Shown piece by piece: positions 8,005-16,352 of a DNA stretch of 28,459 nucleotides; position 1 is the stretch's first letter; every line of letters begins with the position of its first letter. The stretch is from Phocaeicola sp. Lineage in GTDB: Bacteria; Bacteroidota; Bacteroidia; Bacteroidales; Bacteroidaceae. A program made the translations under genes and the position numbers. Where the stretch lies: positions 1 to 28,459 of the forward strand of contig JAHHQV010000038.1 in NCBI GenBank assembly GCA_020026175.1, read 5' to 3'. The notes under the pieces are model-generated. The model had not been told where the DNA came from, made no database searches, and was given only the letters and a program-made list of their open reading frames with translations.

Positions 8005-9372
8005 TTATGCAGTAGGCAGCGTATTGTTGTCTACTTTTGATTTAGGTTGTTGTTGAGGCTTTGGGTTACCATTTACTTGGCGTTTATTTCCTCCGTTATT
8101 GTTGTTTTTGGGTTTCTGTCTATTGTTTTTAGGCTTGTTTTCGTTTTGTTTGTTTTCTACTTGCCTGTTATTCTGTTTCCCGTTTGGACTCTCATTGTTC
8201 TTCTGAGTAGTCTGCTCATTGTTCCTGTCGGAGTTTTTGTCGGTTCTGTTGTACTCGGACTTTTGATTTTTGTTTTTATTCTTTTTCCTTTTGTCCTTAT
8301 TACCGTTTTTACTCTTATCGAATCTTGTTAGACTTTCTTGTTCGAGCAAGTCTTTTGGTTTTTTGCTTTCTCTTGAAATTTCTTCACTGTCAAGTTTTTC
8401 AGGCTTTTCACCTCTTTTGTTCATGTTTATAACTTCAAAAGCTCTTCTTGATGTAATAGTACATTCATTAGCCAAGAAACATTTGTCTGTACTATATGTT
8501 ATAGTACCACTCAGGATGTCTGCTTTAAAATAATAGAATGTAGCATCTGCTGTCTCTAGAACAACTTCTCTGCTAGGGAGTCTCTTTTGACATTCAACAT
8601 AAGCATCTATTTCATAGTTTAAGCAGCATTTTAGCTTTGCGCACTGTCCTGCAAGTTTCTGAGGATTAAGCGATATATCTTGATACCTGGCGGCACTGGT
8701 AGAGACAGAAATGAAATTTGTCATCCATGTAGCGCAACAAAGTTCTCTTCCGCAAGGTCCTATACCGCCTATGCGTCCGGCTTCCTGTCTTGCACCTATC
8801 TGTTTCATTTCGATACGCACTCTGAAAGCCTCTGCCAATACTTTTATAAGCTGGCGAAAGTCAACTCTTTCATCGGCTATGTAATAGAATATAGCTTTGT
8901 TTCCGTCGCCTTGAAATTCAACGTCTCCTATTTTCATCTTTAACCCTAAGTCTTCAGCTATTTTTCTGGAGCGTATCATGGTCTGATGTTCTCTTGATTT
9001 GGCTTCTTCAAATTTGTCCATATCAACAGGCTTGGCCTTTCTATACACTCTTTTAATTTCAATGTCAGGACGTATGTTTGCTTTTTTCATTTGTAGTGGA
9101 ACAAGTCTTCCTGTCAGTGTGACAGTTCCTATATCGTGTCCCGGACTGGCTTCAACGGCTACTATATCGCCTTTTATAAGAGGAAGGCGATTACTGTTTT
9201 TGTAATATCCTTTTCTTGTGTTCTTGAATTGAACTTCCACCATATCGCTGTCTTCTGAATTTCCAGGGATATCAGCCATCCAGTCATATGTGTTAAGTTT
9301 GTTGTCCTGACGACCACATCCACAGCATGCAAGACATCCACTTCCGTTTTTTAGTTTGAATTCATTATCCAT
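8005..9372 (-). CDS. ricT: PSP1-domain protein (RicT/YaaT-like) with long Asn/Lys-rich tail
   Basis: PSP1-domain proteins include RicT/YaaT of Firmicutes, part of an Fe-S-containing complex that affects RNA processing; in Bacteroidota the role is not established. Seen: a Cys cluster near the N-terminus (C13, C16, C17, C19), the PSP1 core with GIGPCGRELCC (C207, C212, C213) followed by LAGQCAKLKCCLNYE, and a low-complexity tail from about residue 315 to 455 rich in Asn, Lys, Gln and Glu. The many conserved cysteines suggest metal or Fe-S binding (inference). The tail is highly charged and presumably disordered, reminiscent of RNA-binding extensions. It lies between holB (61 bases upstream) and gldH, probably in one minus-strand operon. 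The gene symbol follows family homology only. Confidence 0.85.
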   Translation of the reverse strand: MDNEFKLKNGSGCLACCGCGRQDNKLNTYDWMADIPGNSEDSDMVEVQFKNTRKGYYKNSNRLPLIKGDIVAVEASPGHDIGTVTLTGRLVPLQMKKANIRPDIEIKRVYRKAKPVDMDKFEEAKSREHQTMIRSRKIAEDLGLKMKIGDVEFQGDGNKAIFYYIADERVDFRQLIKVLAEAFRVRIEMKQIGARQEAGRIGGIGPCGRELCCATWMTNFISVSTSAARYQDISLNPQKLAGQCAKLKCCLNYEIDAYVECQKRLPSREVVLETADATFYYFKADILSGTITYSTDKCFLANECTITSRRAFEVINMNKRGEKPEKLDSEEISRESKKPKDLLEQESLTRFDKSKNGNKDKRKKNKNKNQKSEYNRTDKNSDRNNEQTTQKNNESPNGKQNNRQVENKQNENKPKNNRQKPKNNNNGGNKRQVNGNPKPQQQPKSKVDNNTLPTA

Positions 9373-9433
9373 ATTTATATAAAATACTTGTATGGGTTAA
9401 TATCTGTATGTTTTTAAAGTATTCTTCTAAGAA

Positions 9434-10588
9434 TTATCTGTTTTTTATCAACACAATCATTCTGACTGCAAGATCAAAGAAGATCATCTTAGCGTTTACG
9501 TTTTGTTCTATATGTATAATAGCCTCTTCAATGAGGTCTTCAATACCTTTTACATTATTTTCATTGATGAATGGAGCAAATTTTATGGCAAATGCAGCCT
9601 CGTCGGCAGTCATATAATTCAAGTCAGGAATCTTGAAATTGGCCATAAAGTTTTCTCTATTCATTCTTGCTGCATATCTTAAGAATATTTTCTGTCTTTC
9701 CCTTCCTCTTGAAGCAATATTGTCGCTCCATTCTTTTAATGAACGTATATCCCTTCTCCATGCCTGTCTCATCAGTGTAGTGAAACTTTCGAAACAGATT
9801 TTTTCTTCTTCGCTAAGGCTTATGTTTTGTATTGCCTTTAGCACACTTCCTTCCGATCGCCTTGCTATCTCCTGTGCGTCGGCATTGTTTAATCCGAATT
9901 TGGAGGAAAGATATATAGCCAGTGTCTCTTGTCCTATAGGCAAGAGATTTATTCTTTGAGTTCTTCCAGCAAGTGTAGGCAAGACATATTCTGGTTCTTC
10001 GCTTACTAGTATGAACAGTGTTTTGGACGGTGGTTCTTCTACAAGCTTCAGAAGTTTGTTTGCACATTCTTCATTCATTTTTTCCGGCAGCCATATTATA
10101 GCTACCTTATATCCATCCATCGCTGGCTTGAGAGATAATTTTCTTTGAATCTCATTGCTTTCTGCCGTATATATGAGCGGCTGTTTGTTTGGATCGCCCA
10201 TGTCGTTGCTCCAATCAGCCTGCGAGAAATAGGGTGATACCCTTATTCTGTTTCTCCATTCGGCAATCCAATCGTCAGAAACTACGGCAGAACCATCCTT
10301 TTTCCTGATTACAGGGAATACAAAATGTATGTCAGGATGTTCAAGTTTATTTGCCATTCTGCATGATACACATTGTCCGCAAGAATCATGGTCGGAAGGG
10401 TTGTTGCAGCATACATACCTTGCAAGAGCCATAGCAAATGGAAGTTTTCCGCTACCAGAAGGGCCACATACCATTATGGCATGAGGCAATCTGCCTGCTT
10501 TAACCGCCGATATGACAATGTCTGCTGCTTTTTGTTGCCCTATTACTGAGTCGAAACCTAGAGAACTGTTGGTATATGCACTGCTCAT
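9434..10588 (-). CDS. holB: DNA polymerase III delta' subunit
   Basis: This is a clamp-loader subunit that helps open and load the beta sliding clamp during replication. Seen: an AAA+ fold with P-loop-like GPSGSGK at residues 42-48 (the usual following Thr is replaced by Leu, fitting the non-hydrolysing delta' role), a zinc-finger Cys set around C60/C61, C70, C73 and C76, and the LLKLVEEPP segment near residue 176 typical of delta'. At 384 residues it resembles Bacteroides homologues. It sits 57 bases downstream of metF and 61 upstream of ricT on the same strand, with no terminator seen in between, so co-transcription is likely. Confidence 0.9.
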   Translation of the reverse strand: MSSAYTNSSLGFDSVIGQQKAADIVISAVKAGRLPHAIMVCGPSGSGKLPFAMALARYVCCNNPSDHDSCGQCVSCRMANKLEHPDIHFVFPVIRKKDGSAVVSDDWIAEWRNRIRVSPYFSQADWSNDMGDPNKQPLIYTAESNEIQRKLSLKPAMDGYKVAIIWLPEKMNEECANKLLKLVEEPPSKTLFILVSEEPEYVLPTLAGRTQRINLLPIGQETLAIYLSSKFGLNNADAQEIARRSEGSVLKAIQNISLSEEEKICFESFTTLMRQAWRRDIRSLKEWSDNIASRGRERQKIFLRYAARMNRENFMANFKIPDLNYMTADEAAFAIKFAPFINENNVKGIEDLIEEAIIHIEQNVNAKMIFFDLAVRMIVLIKNR

Positions 10589-10645
10589 GTTTTGTATTTT
10601 CTTTTTATTGTTTAAAAGTATATTTCCTGATAAATATATGTTTTG

Positions 10646-11599
10646 TCAATAAATTTCTTTTGCTATTTTTGATATAGAGTCTACAGCACCAACAGAATAG
10701 AAGTGTATGCTTGGTACTCCATTATCAATCAATTCACGACATTGATTTATTGTCCATTCGCATCCTAAAGAGGCTATATCTTCGTCCGATTTGCATTTTC
10801 TTACTTCAGAAGCCAGTTCTTCAGGAAGATCTATCTTAAATGTTCTTGGAAGTACATTTAACTGTCCTAGCTTCTTGAAAGGTTTAATTCCTGGAATAAT
10901 AGGTATTGTAATACCTGCATTTCTTGCTTTATCTACAAAGTCAAAGAATTTTTTATTGTCAAAGAACATTTGGGTTACTGCATATTGTGCTCCTGCTTCA
11001 ACTTTTTTCTTCAACCAGTACAGGTCTCTTTCAGCATTAGGTGATTCTTCATGCTTTTCAGGGTAGCAAGCCACTCCATAATTGAAAGGAACAGGATGTT
11101 TTTCCATCTCTTTCCCATCAAAGAAAAATCCTTCATTATATTTGTTTATCTGAAGTTGCAGGTCGATGGCATGATTATATCCTCCTGCTTCAGGAGTGAA
11201 ACTTTTTTGATGAGGAGCCTTGTCGCCACGCAATACAAGCAAATCGGTTATGCCAAGAAATTGTAAATCTATAAGGGTGTATTCCGTTTCTTCGGGAGTA
11301 TATCCACTGCATAGAATGTGTGGAACTACAGTTACTCCGAATTTAGTCTTTATTGATGCAGCAACGGCTACTGTGCCTGGGCGTCTTCTTGTCAGCTTGC
11401 GACAGAACATTCCATTGGCTTCTTGAGAATAAATATATTCACTACGATGAGTGGTTATGTTTATATATTTAGGATTATATGGCATCAGCTTTTCTATATC
11501 AGCGAACAGTTTGTCTATTCCTGTACCTTTTAGAGGTGGTAGTACCTCAAATGAAAAAGCCGTCTGTTTGTCTTCATTTATTAAGTCAATTACATTCAT
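10646..11599 (-). CDS. metF: 5,10-methylenetetrahydrofolate reductase
   Basis: MetF reduces 5,10-methylene-THF to 5-methyl-THF with an FAD cofactor, supplying methyl groups for methionine synthesis in the cytoplasm. The 317-residue TIM-barrel protein begins with the family motif FSFEVLPP (residues 15-22; Glu18 corresponds to the catalytic Glu of E. coli MetF). It has the LRGD segment near residue 123-126 for FAD/folate binding and GVACYPEKHEE in the folate-binding region. It appears to be the first gene of the minus-strand unit metF-holB-ricT-gldH. A terminator-like hairpin with a T-tract lies about 56 bases upstream of its start on the same strand, next to a candidate promoter. Confidence 0.94.
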   Translation of the reverse strand: MNVIDLINEDKQTAFSFEVLPPLKGTGIDKLFADIEKLMPYNPKYINITTHRSEYIYSQEANGMFCRKLTRRRPGTVAVAASIKTKFGVTVVPHILCSGYTPEETEYTLIDLQFLGITDLLVLRGDKAPHQKSFTPEAGGYNHAIDLQLQINKYNEGFFFDGKEMEKHPVPFNYGVACYPEKHEESPNAERDLYWLKKKVEAGAQYAVTQMFFDNKKFFDFVDKARNAGITIPIIPGIKPFKKLGQLNVLPRTFKIDLPEELASEVRKCKSDEDIASLGCEWTINQCRELIDNGVPSIHFYSVGAVDSISKIAKEIY

Positions 11600-11646
11600 G
11601 TTTTATTTGTATTTGTTTGTTTGTCCTTTTTCATTGACATTGGAGA

Positions 11647-11654
11647 CAAATATA
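11647..11654 (-). promoter_or_regulatory. Candidate -7 element for metF
   Basis: Read on the minus strand this is TATATTTG, an exact match to TAnnTTTG, 47 bases before the metF start. No TTTG is found at the right distance upstream; the region there is the terminator-like hairpin. Inferred promoter, moderate support. Confidence 0.4.
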
Positions 11655-11703
11655 AAGAAAAAAAATGTACTAAAGGTTATAAATCCTCCTTTTTTAGTAC
11701 ATT
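11655..11703 (-). terminator. Rho-independent terminator-like hairpin upstream of metF
   Basis: AATGTACTAAA at 11664-11674 pairs perfectly with TTTAGTACATT at 11693-11703. On the minus strand the stem is followed directly by a run of T residues, the classic intrinsic-terminator pattern. Transcription entering from the right would end just before metF. No minus-strand gene is found to its right before uraA, so it either insulates metF from antisense read-through or acts as an attenuator in a longer metF leader. Confidence 0.6.
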
Positions 11704-11707
11704 CTAA

Positions 11708-11824
11708 TGTCTGCATATAATTTTATATTCGGTAGAAGAAGAGTCGAAAGACAAATTTATAGAGCTTAAAGGTGTGTGGCCTACAGACCATAAGGGATTA
11801 CTTGTTAAATTCAGGTTCAAATAA
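11708..11824 (+). pseudogene. C-terminal remnant of an endonuclease/phosphatase-type (EEP) gene
   Basis: An open frame of 38 codons ending with TAA at 11822-11824 reads ...HIILYSVEEESKDKF... and ends ...GVWPTDHKGLLVKFRFK. It lines up with the end of an EEP-superfamily domain (DYI[LF]V ... [ST]DHxPVV), including the terminal Asp-His pair, and with the last residues of the gene at 84-644. An in-frame stop at 11705-11707 cuts it off, and there is no start codon or upstream domain. I read it as the tail of a deleted gene; the short length makes the family call tentative. Confidence 0.4.
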
Positions 11825-11877
11825 CATATTTATAAATTGCGTTGTCAATAGTATGTCTGATTATAGTCTATACCACT

Positions 11878-11908
11878 ATTGTCATGTCGTGTATTTTGAG
11901 TAATTTTG
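11878..11908 (+). promoter_or_regulatory. Candidate promoter for the nucleobase permease
   Basis: TAATTTTG at 11901-11908 matches the Bacteroides -7 consensus TAnnTTTG. ATTG at 11878-11881, one base off TTTG, is spaced 19 bases upstream. The expected transcript would have a leader of roughly 75 bases before the ATG at 11991; I see no recognisable riboswitch in it. Confidence 0.45.
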
Positions 11909-11990
11909 TACAATAAAATAAATGACTTATATTACTTTGCCTGAAGTGATAAAAAAGTCAATATAATAACTAACAAGTAATAACAACTTT

Positions 11991-13193
11991 ATGAATTCGG
12001 AAAAATCAAATCTTTCTTCTTTACGAAGCGGGGTTGTAGGCGTACAATTTTTGTTTGTTGCATTTGGAGCAACTGTTTTGGTACCTCTATTGGTAGGATT
12101 GGACCCCTCTACAGCTCTTTTTACGGCAGGTATAGGAACCCTTGTCTTTCATTTGGTGACTAATGGAAAAGTTCCTATTTTCTTAGGTAGTAGCTTCGCC
12201 TTTATAGCCCCTATAATCAAGTCTACTGAACTTTATGGTCTTCCTGGAACTCTTTCTGGTATGGCTGGAGTAGCATTGGTTTATTTTATTATGAGCGCGT
12301 TAGTGAAATGGCAGGGAAATAAGTTGATTGATAGATTGTTCCCACCAGTTGTTGTAGGGCCGGTTATAATATTGATTGGTATATCTTTGGCAGGTTCGGC
12401 GGTAAAGATGGCTGAAACAAATTGGACACTGGCGCTTGTATCATTATTTACAGCAATAATTGTTTCAATCAGAGGAAGAGGGTTGTTCAAACTTATACCT
12501 ATTTTCAGTGGTATAGTTGCAGGCTATTTGGTGGCATTGTGTTTTTATGAAATAGATCTTACTCCAATAAGAGATGCAGCGTGGATAGGTTTGCCAAAGT
12601 TTGTAACTCCTGTATTTTCTTGGGAGGCTGTATTGTTTATGATACCAGTAGCCATAGCTCCAGTTATTGAACATATAGGTGATGTATATGTGGTCAATAC
12701 AGTTACAGGAAAAAATTTTGTGAAAGATCCCGGGCTTCATCGTACTATGCTGGGCGATGGTTTGGCTTGTTGTTTGGCAGGCTTGTTGGGAGGACCTCCT
12801 GTAACTACCTATTCAGAGGTTACAGGTGCAATGTCTATAACCAAAGTGACAGACCCTAAGGTTATTCGAATAGCAGCTATAACAGCTATTGTGTTTTCTA
12901 TGATAGGTAAGATTAGTGCTTTTTTGAAGACAATTCCACAAGCTGTATTAGGTGGGCTTATGCTTTTACTTTTTGGTACGATTGCTACAGCTGGAGTGGC
13001 AAATATGCTGAAGAATATGGTAGATCTTACAAACACAAGGAATATTGTTATATTTTCGATGACTATGACTTTAGGCATTGGAGGTGCCGTATTTACCTGG
13101 GGTGATTTTTCTTTGTCAGGTATAGGACTTGCAGCGATTGTTGGTGTTGTACTAAATGTTGTGCTTCCTCACGACAAGTCACTGGAAGGATGA
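11991..13193 (+). CDS. uraA: NCS2-family nucleobase permease (uracil/xanthine type)
   Basis: This is an inner-membrane importer, probably a proton symporter, of the UraA/NCS2 family with 14 membrane segments; 400 residues is a normal length. Family landmarks seen: VPIFLGSSFAFIAP near residue 62-75, VIEHIGDVYVVN near 225-236, DPGLHRTMLGDGLA, and TTYSEVTGAMSITKV near 273-287. Compared with E. coli UraA as I recall it, the two substrate-site glutamates are kept (Glu227 and Glu276), but the position of His245 is Asp231 and the Asn after the second Glu is Val277. Uracil transport is the default assignment, but another pyrimidine or xanthine is possible. It is monocistronic, with its own promoter candidate and a strong terminator. 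Confidence 0.88.
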   Translation: MNSEKSNLSSLRSGVVGVQFLFVAFGATVLVPLLVGLDPSTALFTAGIGTLVFHLVTNGKVPIFLGSSFAFIAPIIKSTELYGLPGTLSGMAGVALVYFIMSALVKWQGNKLIDRLFPPVVVGPVIILIGISLAGSAVKMAETNWTLALVSLFTAIIVSIRGRGLFKLIPIFSGIVAGYLVALCFYEIDLTPIRDAAWIGLPKFVTPVFSWEAVLFMIPVAIAPVIEHIGDVYVVNTVTGKNFVKDPGLHRTMLGDGLACCLAGLLGGPPVTTYSEVTGAMSITKVTDPKVIRIAAITAIVFSMIGKISAFLKTIPQAVLGGLMLLLFGTIATAGVANMLKNMVDLTNTRNIVIFSMTMTLGIGGAVFTWGDFSLSGIGLAAIVGVVLNVVLPHDKSLEG

Positions 13194-13224
13194 TGGTGGA
13201 CTTTTCATCTGAAATATATTAATG

Positions 13225-13274
13225 AAAAAAGATGATATAATCTTGTCAGAACGATAGATTATATCATCTTTTTT
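13225..13274. terminator. Bidirectional intrinsic terminator between uraA and sufE
   Basis: AAAAAAGATGATATAATC at 13225-13242 and its exact reverse complement at 13257-13274 form an 18-bp stem with a 14-base loop. The stem ends in A-run/T-run arms, so it works as a terminator on both strands. It serves uraA (ends 13193, plus) and sufE (ends 13312, minus). Confidence 0.9.
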
Positions 13275-13311
13275 ATTTTAAAGCCTGTTATATAAATACA
13301 GTCTTTTTAGT

Positions 13312-13734
13312 TTATGATTTTGCTTTAAAAGCAAGAGCATACATGCGCATTTGCTTTACCATAGCCAAAAGTCCATTGCTGCGAGTAGGAGAAAGATGTT
13401 CTTTCAAACCTATTTTTTCAATGAAATAAAGATCCGATTCAAGTATTTCATCAGGAGTATGTCCCGAAACGACCTTTATCAACAAAGCTATTATACCCTT
13501 TACTATCAGAGCATCACTCTCGGCTTGGAATATGATTTTACCATCTTCCATGTCAGCCTGTAACCACACCCGGCTCTGACATCCGTCAATAAGGTTCTGA
13601 TCTGTTTTATATTGAGGATCAAGTGGCTCTTGTTCGTTTCCTAAATCTATAAGTAATTGGTATTTGTCCATCCAATCTTCAAAATCGCTGAATTCTTCAA
13701 TCACTTCATTTTGTAGTTCATTGATTGTTTTCAT
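13312..13734 (-). CDS. sufE: SufE-type cysteine-desulfurase sulfur acceptor
   Basis: SufE takes sulfur from the SufS cysteine desulfurase as a persulfide and passes it to the Fe-S cluster scaffold in the cytoplasm. The 140 residues match the family over its full length. The sulfur-accepting Cys is Cys52 in DGCQSRVWL, and the C-terminal GLKEHLSPTRSNGLLAMVKQM motif is present. It lies 36 bases downstream of the M28 gene on the same strand, so the two are probably co-transcribed even though their functions are unrelated. No other suf gene is in the window. Confidence 0.94.
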   Translation of the reverse strand: MKTINELQNEVIEEFSDFEDWMDKYQLLIDLGNEQEPLDPQYKTDQNLIDGCQSRVWLQADMEDGKIIFQAESDALIVKGIIALLIKVVSGHTPDEILESDLYFIEKIGLKEHLSPTRSNGLLAMVKQMRMYALAFKAKS

Positions 13735-13770
13735 ATCTTGAATTATTTTTTGAGTTTATAAGTTTTAATT

Positions 13771-14778
13771 CTACTTTTCATTGTATATAACTTGTATTAC
13801 AGTTTGTCCTACAGCCTGTAATGTAGCTTTGTCTATATTGCTGATATTGTCGTCAACGGTATGCCATGTAGGATTGAATCCAGTACCGGTATTACCGTCA
13901 TAGTGTATTATATCTACACATGGAATCTGTCGGAAACGGTTTACATATATATGGTCGTCTGTTATTTCTCCTCCGTTTTCCTTTACAAATACATTTCCAT
14001 ATCCTATGCTTTCTGCTGTTTCCCATATTTTTTTTACAACATTGTTTGCTGTACGTTTAGAATATCCTTCATAATAGAAAGTAGCATTCTTGCCACCTAC
14101 CATATCAAGCAATATGCCGAATTTGGCTTTATAGCCAGCTTTGTGAGGTATTCTTCCCCAATATTGAGAACCGAGACACCAAGTGTCGGGTTTATAGATT
14201 CCCTTATAGAATTCAGGAATACCATAATCTTCTGCGTCAAAAAAAGCGATGTCGATACCTATTGCAGGAGACTGCTTTTGTATTTGTCTTGCTATTTCAA
14301 GCAAGATTCCCACGCCGCTTGCTCCATCATTGGCTCCGTCTATAGGAGTATGGTGGTTCTTTTCTATATCATTGTCTGCATAAGGTCTTGTATCCCAATG
14401 TGCAAACAAAAGCACTCTTTTTTTTGCTTCAGGATTATATTCGCCTATTATGTTTCTTGATTTTAGTATTGTTCCGTCGTATGCTACCAGATCAGCATAT
14501 TGGTTGTATACTTTTGCTCCGAATCTTTTTAATTCGTATGCCAGGTATTCACCGCATTTCTTATGGGCTTCAGAGTTAGGAACGCGTGGACCGAATACCA
14601 CTTGGTTGTTGATATAGTGATAGGCACTGTCTGCATTGAATACAGGAGCTTGAATGTTGGAAACAGTTTTTTCTTTTTCTATAGAGTTATCACTCTTTTT
14701 ACTGCTTCCACAAGAAGATATTAACAATCCTCCCATTAAAATGGCTGTAGTAGATAATACCTTGTTTAGAAAAATCAT
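13771..14778 (-). CDS. M28-family zinc enzyme, glutaminyl-cyclase-like lipoprotein
   Basis: This is a lipid-anchored envelope enzyme of the M28 peptidase / glutaminyl-peptide cyclotransferase-like family. Seen: a type II signal peptide with lipobox ISSC (Cys23), HWDTRPYAD (His127, Asp129), DGANDGASGV with zinc ligand Asp151, AED with catalytic/zinc glutamate Glu183, GGEITDDH (zinc-ligand region), and WHTVDDN with His306. Aminopeptidase versus glutaminyl cyclase activity cannot be settled from sequence, but the WDTRPYAD and WHTxDD pattern favours the cyclase-like branch. I chose the start at 14778 (335 residues): it begins the signal peptide, and a candidate -7 element at 14807-14814 overlaps the region that the longer start at 14817 would require. 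It is probably transcribed with sufE. Confidence 0.86.
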   Translation of the reverse strand: MIFLNKVLSTTAILMGGLLISSCGSSKKSDNSIEKEKTVSNIQAPVFNADSAYHYINNQVVFGPRVPNSEAHKKCGEYLAYELKRFGAKVYNQYADLVAYDGTILKSRNIIGEYNPEAKKRVLLFAHWDTRPYADNDIEKNHHTPIDGANDGASGVGILLEIARQIQKQSPAIGIDIAFFDAEDYGIPEFYKGIYKPDTWCLGSQYWGRIPHKAGYKAKFGILLDMVGGKNATFYYEGYSKRTANNVVKKIWETAESIGYGNVFVKENGGEITDDHIYVNRFRQIPCVDIIHYDGNTGTGFNPTWHTVDDNISNIDKATLQAVGQTVIQVIYNEK

Positions 14779-14806
14779 AATTCTTGCTTTTAAAATGGTT
14801 TCGTCA

Positions 14807-14814
14807 CAAAGGTA
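14807..14814 (-). promoter_or_regulatory. Candidate -7 element for the M28/sufE unit
   Basis: On the minus strand this reads TACCTTTG, an exact TAnnTTTG match, 28 bases before the chosen start at 14778. No clear -33 element is visible. It supports the shorter start of the M28 gene. Confidence 0.4.
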
Positions 14815-14822
14815 CATTTTTT

Positions 14823-14854
14823 TTTGTTATTATAATATTTTATTGATATATTGG
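14823..14854 (+). promoter_or_regulatory. Candidate promoter for the DUF4836 gene
   Basis: TTTG at 14823-14826, a 20-base spacer and TATATTGG at 14847-14854 (one mismatch to TAnnTTTG) form a Bacteroides-type promoter about 27 bases before the ATG at 14881. It overlaps the divergent M28 promoter region. Confidence 0.35.
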
Positions 14855-14880
14855 CAAGATAATTCAAAAAAATATATTGT

Positions 14881-16329
14881 ATGAAAACAAAGATTTTATC
14901 TGTTACATTATGTGTAATGGCCATTTTTATGGTATCTTGTACTGAGAATAATGAATATACAAAAGTCATTCCTAAGTATGCTTCTATGGTGATTTCGGCA
15001 GATTTGCATCAGATGGCCGAAAAAGGAGAACTTGAGGCAGGAGATGGAAGAATGTTAATTGAGAGTTTTAGTAAATCAGTTAAGGTGGAAATGACTCAAA
15101 AAGAACTTGATGTATTTGACAAAGTCTTGAGCAGTCCTAAAGAGTATGGGCTTGACTTCGGTAAGAAGGTATATTATTTTGTTACTCCTGAATTCGAATA
15201 TAATGCGATTCTGTCTTCTGTATCAGACTATGGCAAACTTAAAAAGTTGACTGATATATTTGTTTCACAACATATATGCGAACCTTTTGTAGAAAAGGAT
15301 GGCATTTGCTCTTCTGTCTTAAACGAGGAATCTGTAATAATATATAATGATAAAGCTTTTCTTTTGTTATCTACAATGAAAGATGTTTCATTGGATAAAA
15401 TGAAAGAAAAGGCTGCGGAATGGCTTTCTAACGAAACTTCGGAAAATTATACAATTACTGAAGAGTTCAGTAGGATGGAGTCTTCGGATGTAGATATAAA
15501 AATGGCTGTTTCATTGGACTGCATGTCGGGTGACCAAGTAAGAACGATTTTAAAGAAAACATTGCCTTTAGGAATAGATCTTAAGGATATTGGATATCTT
15601 CTCTTTGTGAATTTTGAGAAAGGACAACTGAAGGTGGATATTGAGAATTTATGTAAGACGGATGAAACAAAGGCGCAATTTGATAAATACAAGAATGTAA
15701 TTGCCGGTAAGCTGAAAGGCAGGTTTCTCAACAAGATGGTAAGTAGTTCATTGTTTTATGCTTCAGCATCGTTTGATGGTAGCGAACTGTGTAAAATGAT
15801 TGTTGAGAATAAAACTTTGAAATCTGGTCTTGATTCTTTAGAAATACCTGTCGACCTGAAAAGCGTTTTAAGTTCTGTAAACGGAGAATTTGCTGTAGCT
15901 GTAGCTCCTGATGGACTTTTGCCTCAGATAGCAATATATGCAGAAGTGGATAAAGATGATATATTGAAAGAAGTGGAAGTCTATAAAATGGCACTTGATA
16001 TTGCTAATATAAGATATGGCATAGACGACGGAGTTTTTTATATGACAAATATGGATACTTCAAAATCTGATGAATCTCTAGCCGACAGTAAGTTTGGCAA
16101 AGACTCAAAAGGAAAGATAATGTATTTTACTGTCGATTTCAAAGCCTTGTCTGATATGCTTGGTCTTGTTGGCAAAGATGTTGTAATAGTTAAGATTATA
16201 TCAGAGTACCTTAAGTCTGTAACAGTGTATAAAGATGATATATTGTCTTCTCGATTTATATATACATCAACAGACAGCAAGACAAATGTATTGAAACAGA
16301 TAATTGACTTAGTCAGGAAGGAAGTATGA
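14881..16329 (+). CDS. DUF4836-family lipoprotein
   Basis: This is a predicted outer-envelope lipoprotein of unknown function found across Bacteroidales. The signal peptide ends in the lipobox MVSC (Cys20). The mature protein opens with EYTKVIPKYASMVISADLHQMA, a segment I recognise as typical of DUF4836 proteins, which continue as alternating alpha/beta repeats. The length of 482 residues is close to the family norm. There are no catalytic motifs. Its end faces the Gfo/Idh gene across a 51-base gap holding a stem-loop. It is transcribed alone, divergent from the M28/sufE pair. Confidence 0.75.
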   Translation: MKTKILSVTLCVMAIFMVSCTENNEYTKVIPKYASMVISADLHQMAEKGELEAGDGRMLIESFSKSVKVEMTQKELDVFDKVLSSPKEYGLDFGKKVYYFVTPEFEYNAILSSVSDYGKLKKLTDIFVSQHICEPFVEKDGICSSVLNEESVIIYNDKAFLLLSTMKDVSLDKMKEKAAEWLSNETSENYTITEEFSRMESSDVDIKMAVSLDCMSGDQVRTILKKTLPLGIDLKDIGYLLFVNFEKGQLKVDIENLCKTDETKAQFDKYKNVIAGKLKGRFLNKMVSSSLFYASASFDGSELCKMIVENKTLKSGLDSLEIPVDLKSVLSSVNGEFAVAVAPDGLLPQIAIYAEVDKDDILKEVEVYKMALDIANIRYGIDDGVFYMTNMDTSKSDESLADSKFGKDSKGKIMYFTVDFKALSDMLGLVGKDVVIVKIISEYLKSVTVYKDDILSSRFIYTSTDSKTNVLKQIIDLVRKEV

Positions 16330-16352
16330 TTGCTTTTGTATTTGATTGCGTG

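Noticed and set aside
13861..14460. 199-codon plus-strand frame opposite the M28 gene
   Set aside because: Shadow of the M28 coding sequence; its composition (Tyr, Phe, Cys, Ile) reflects reverse-complement codons, with no start context or neighbours to support it.
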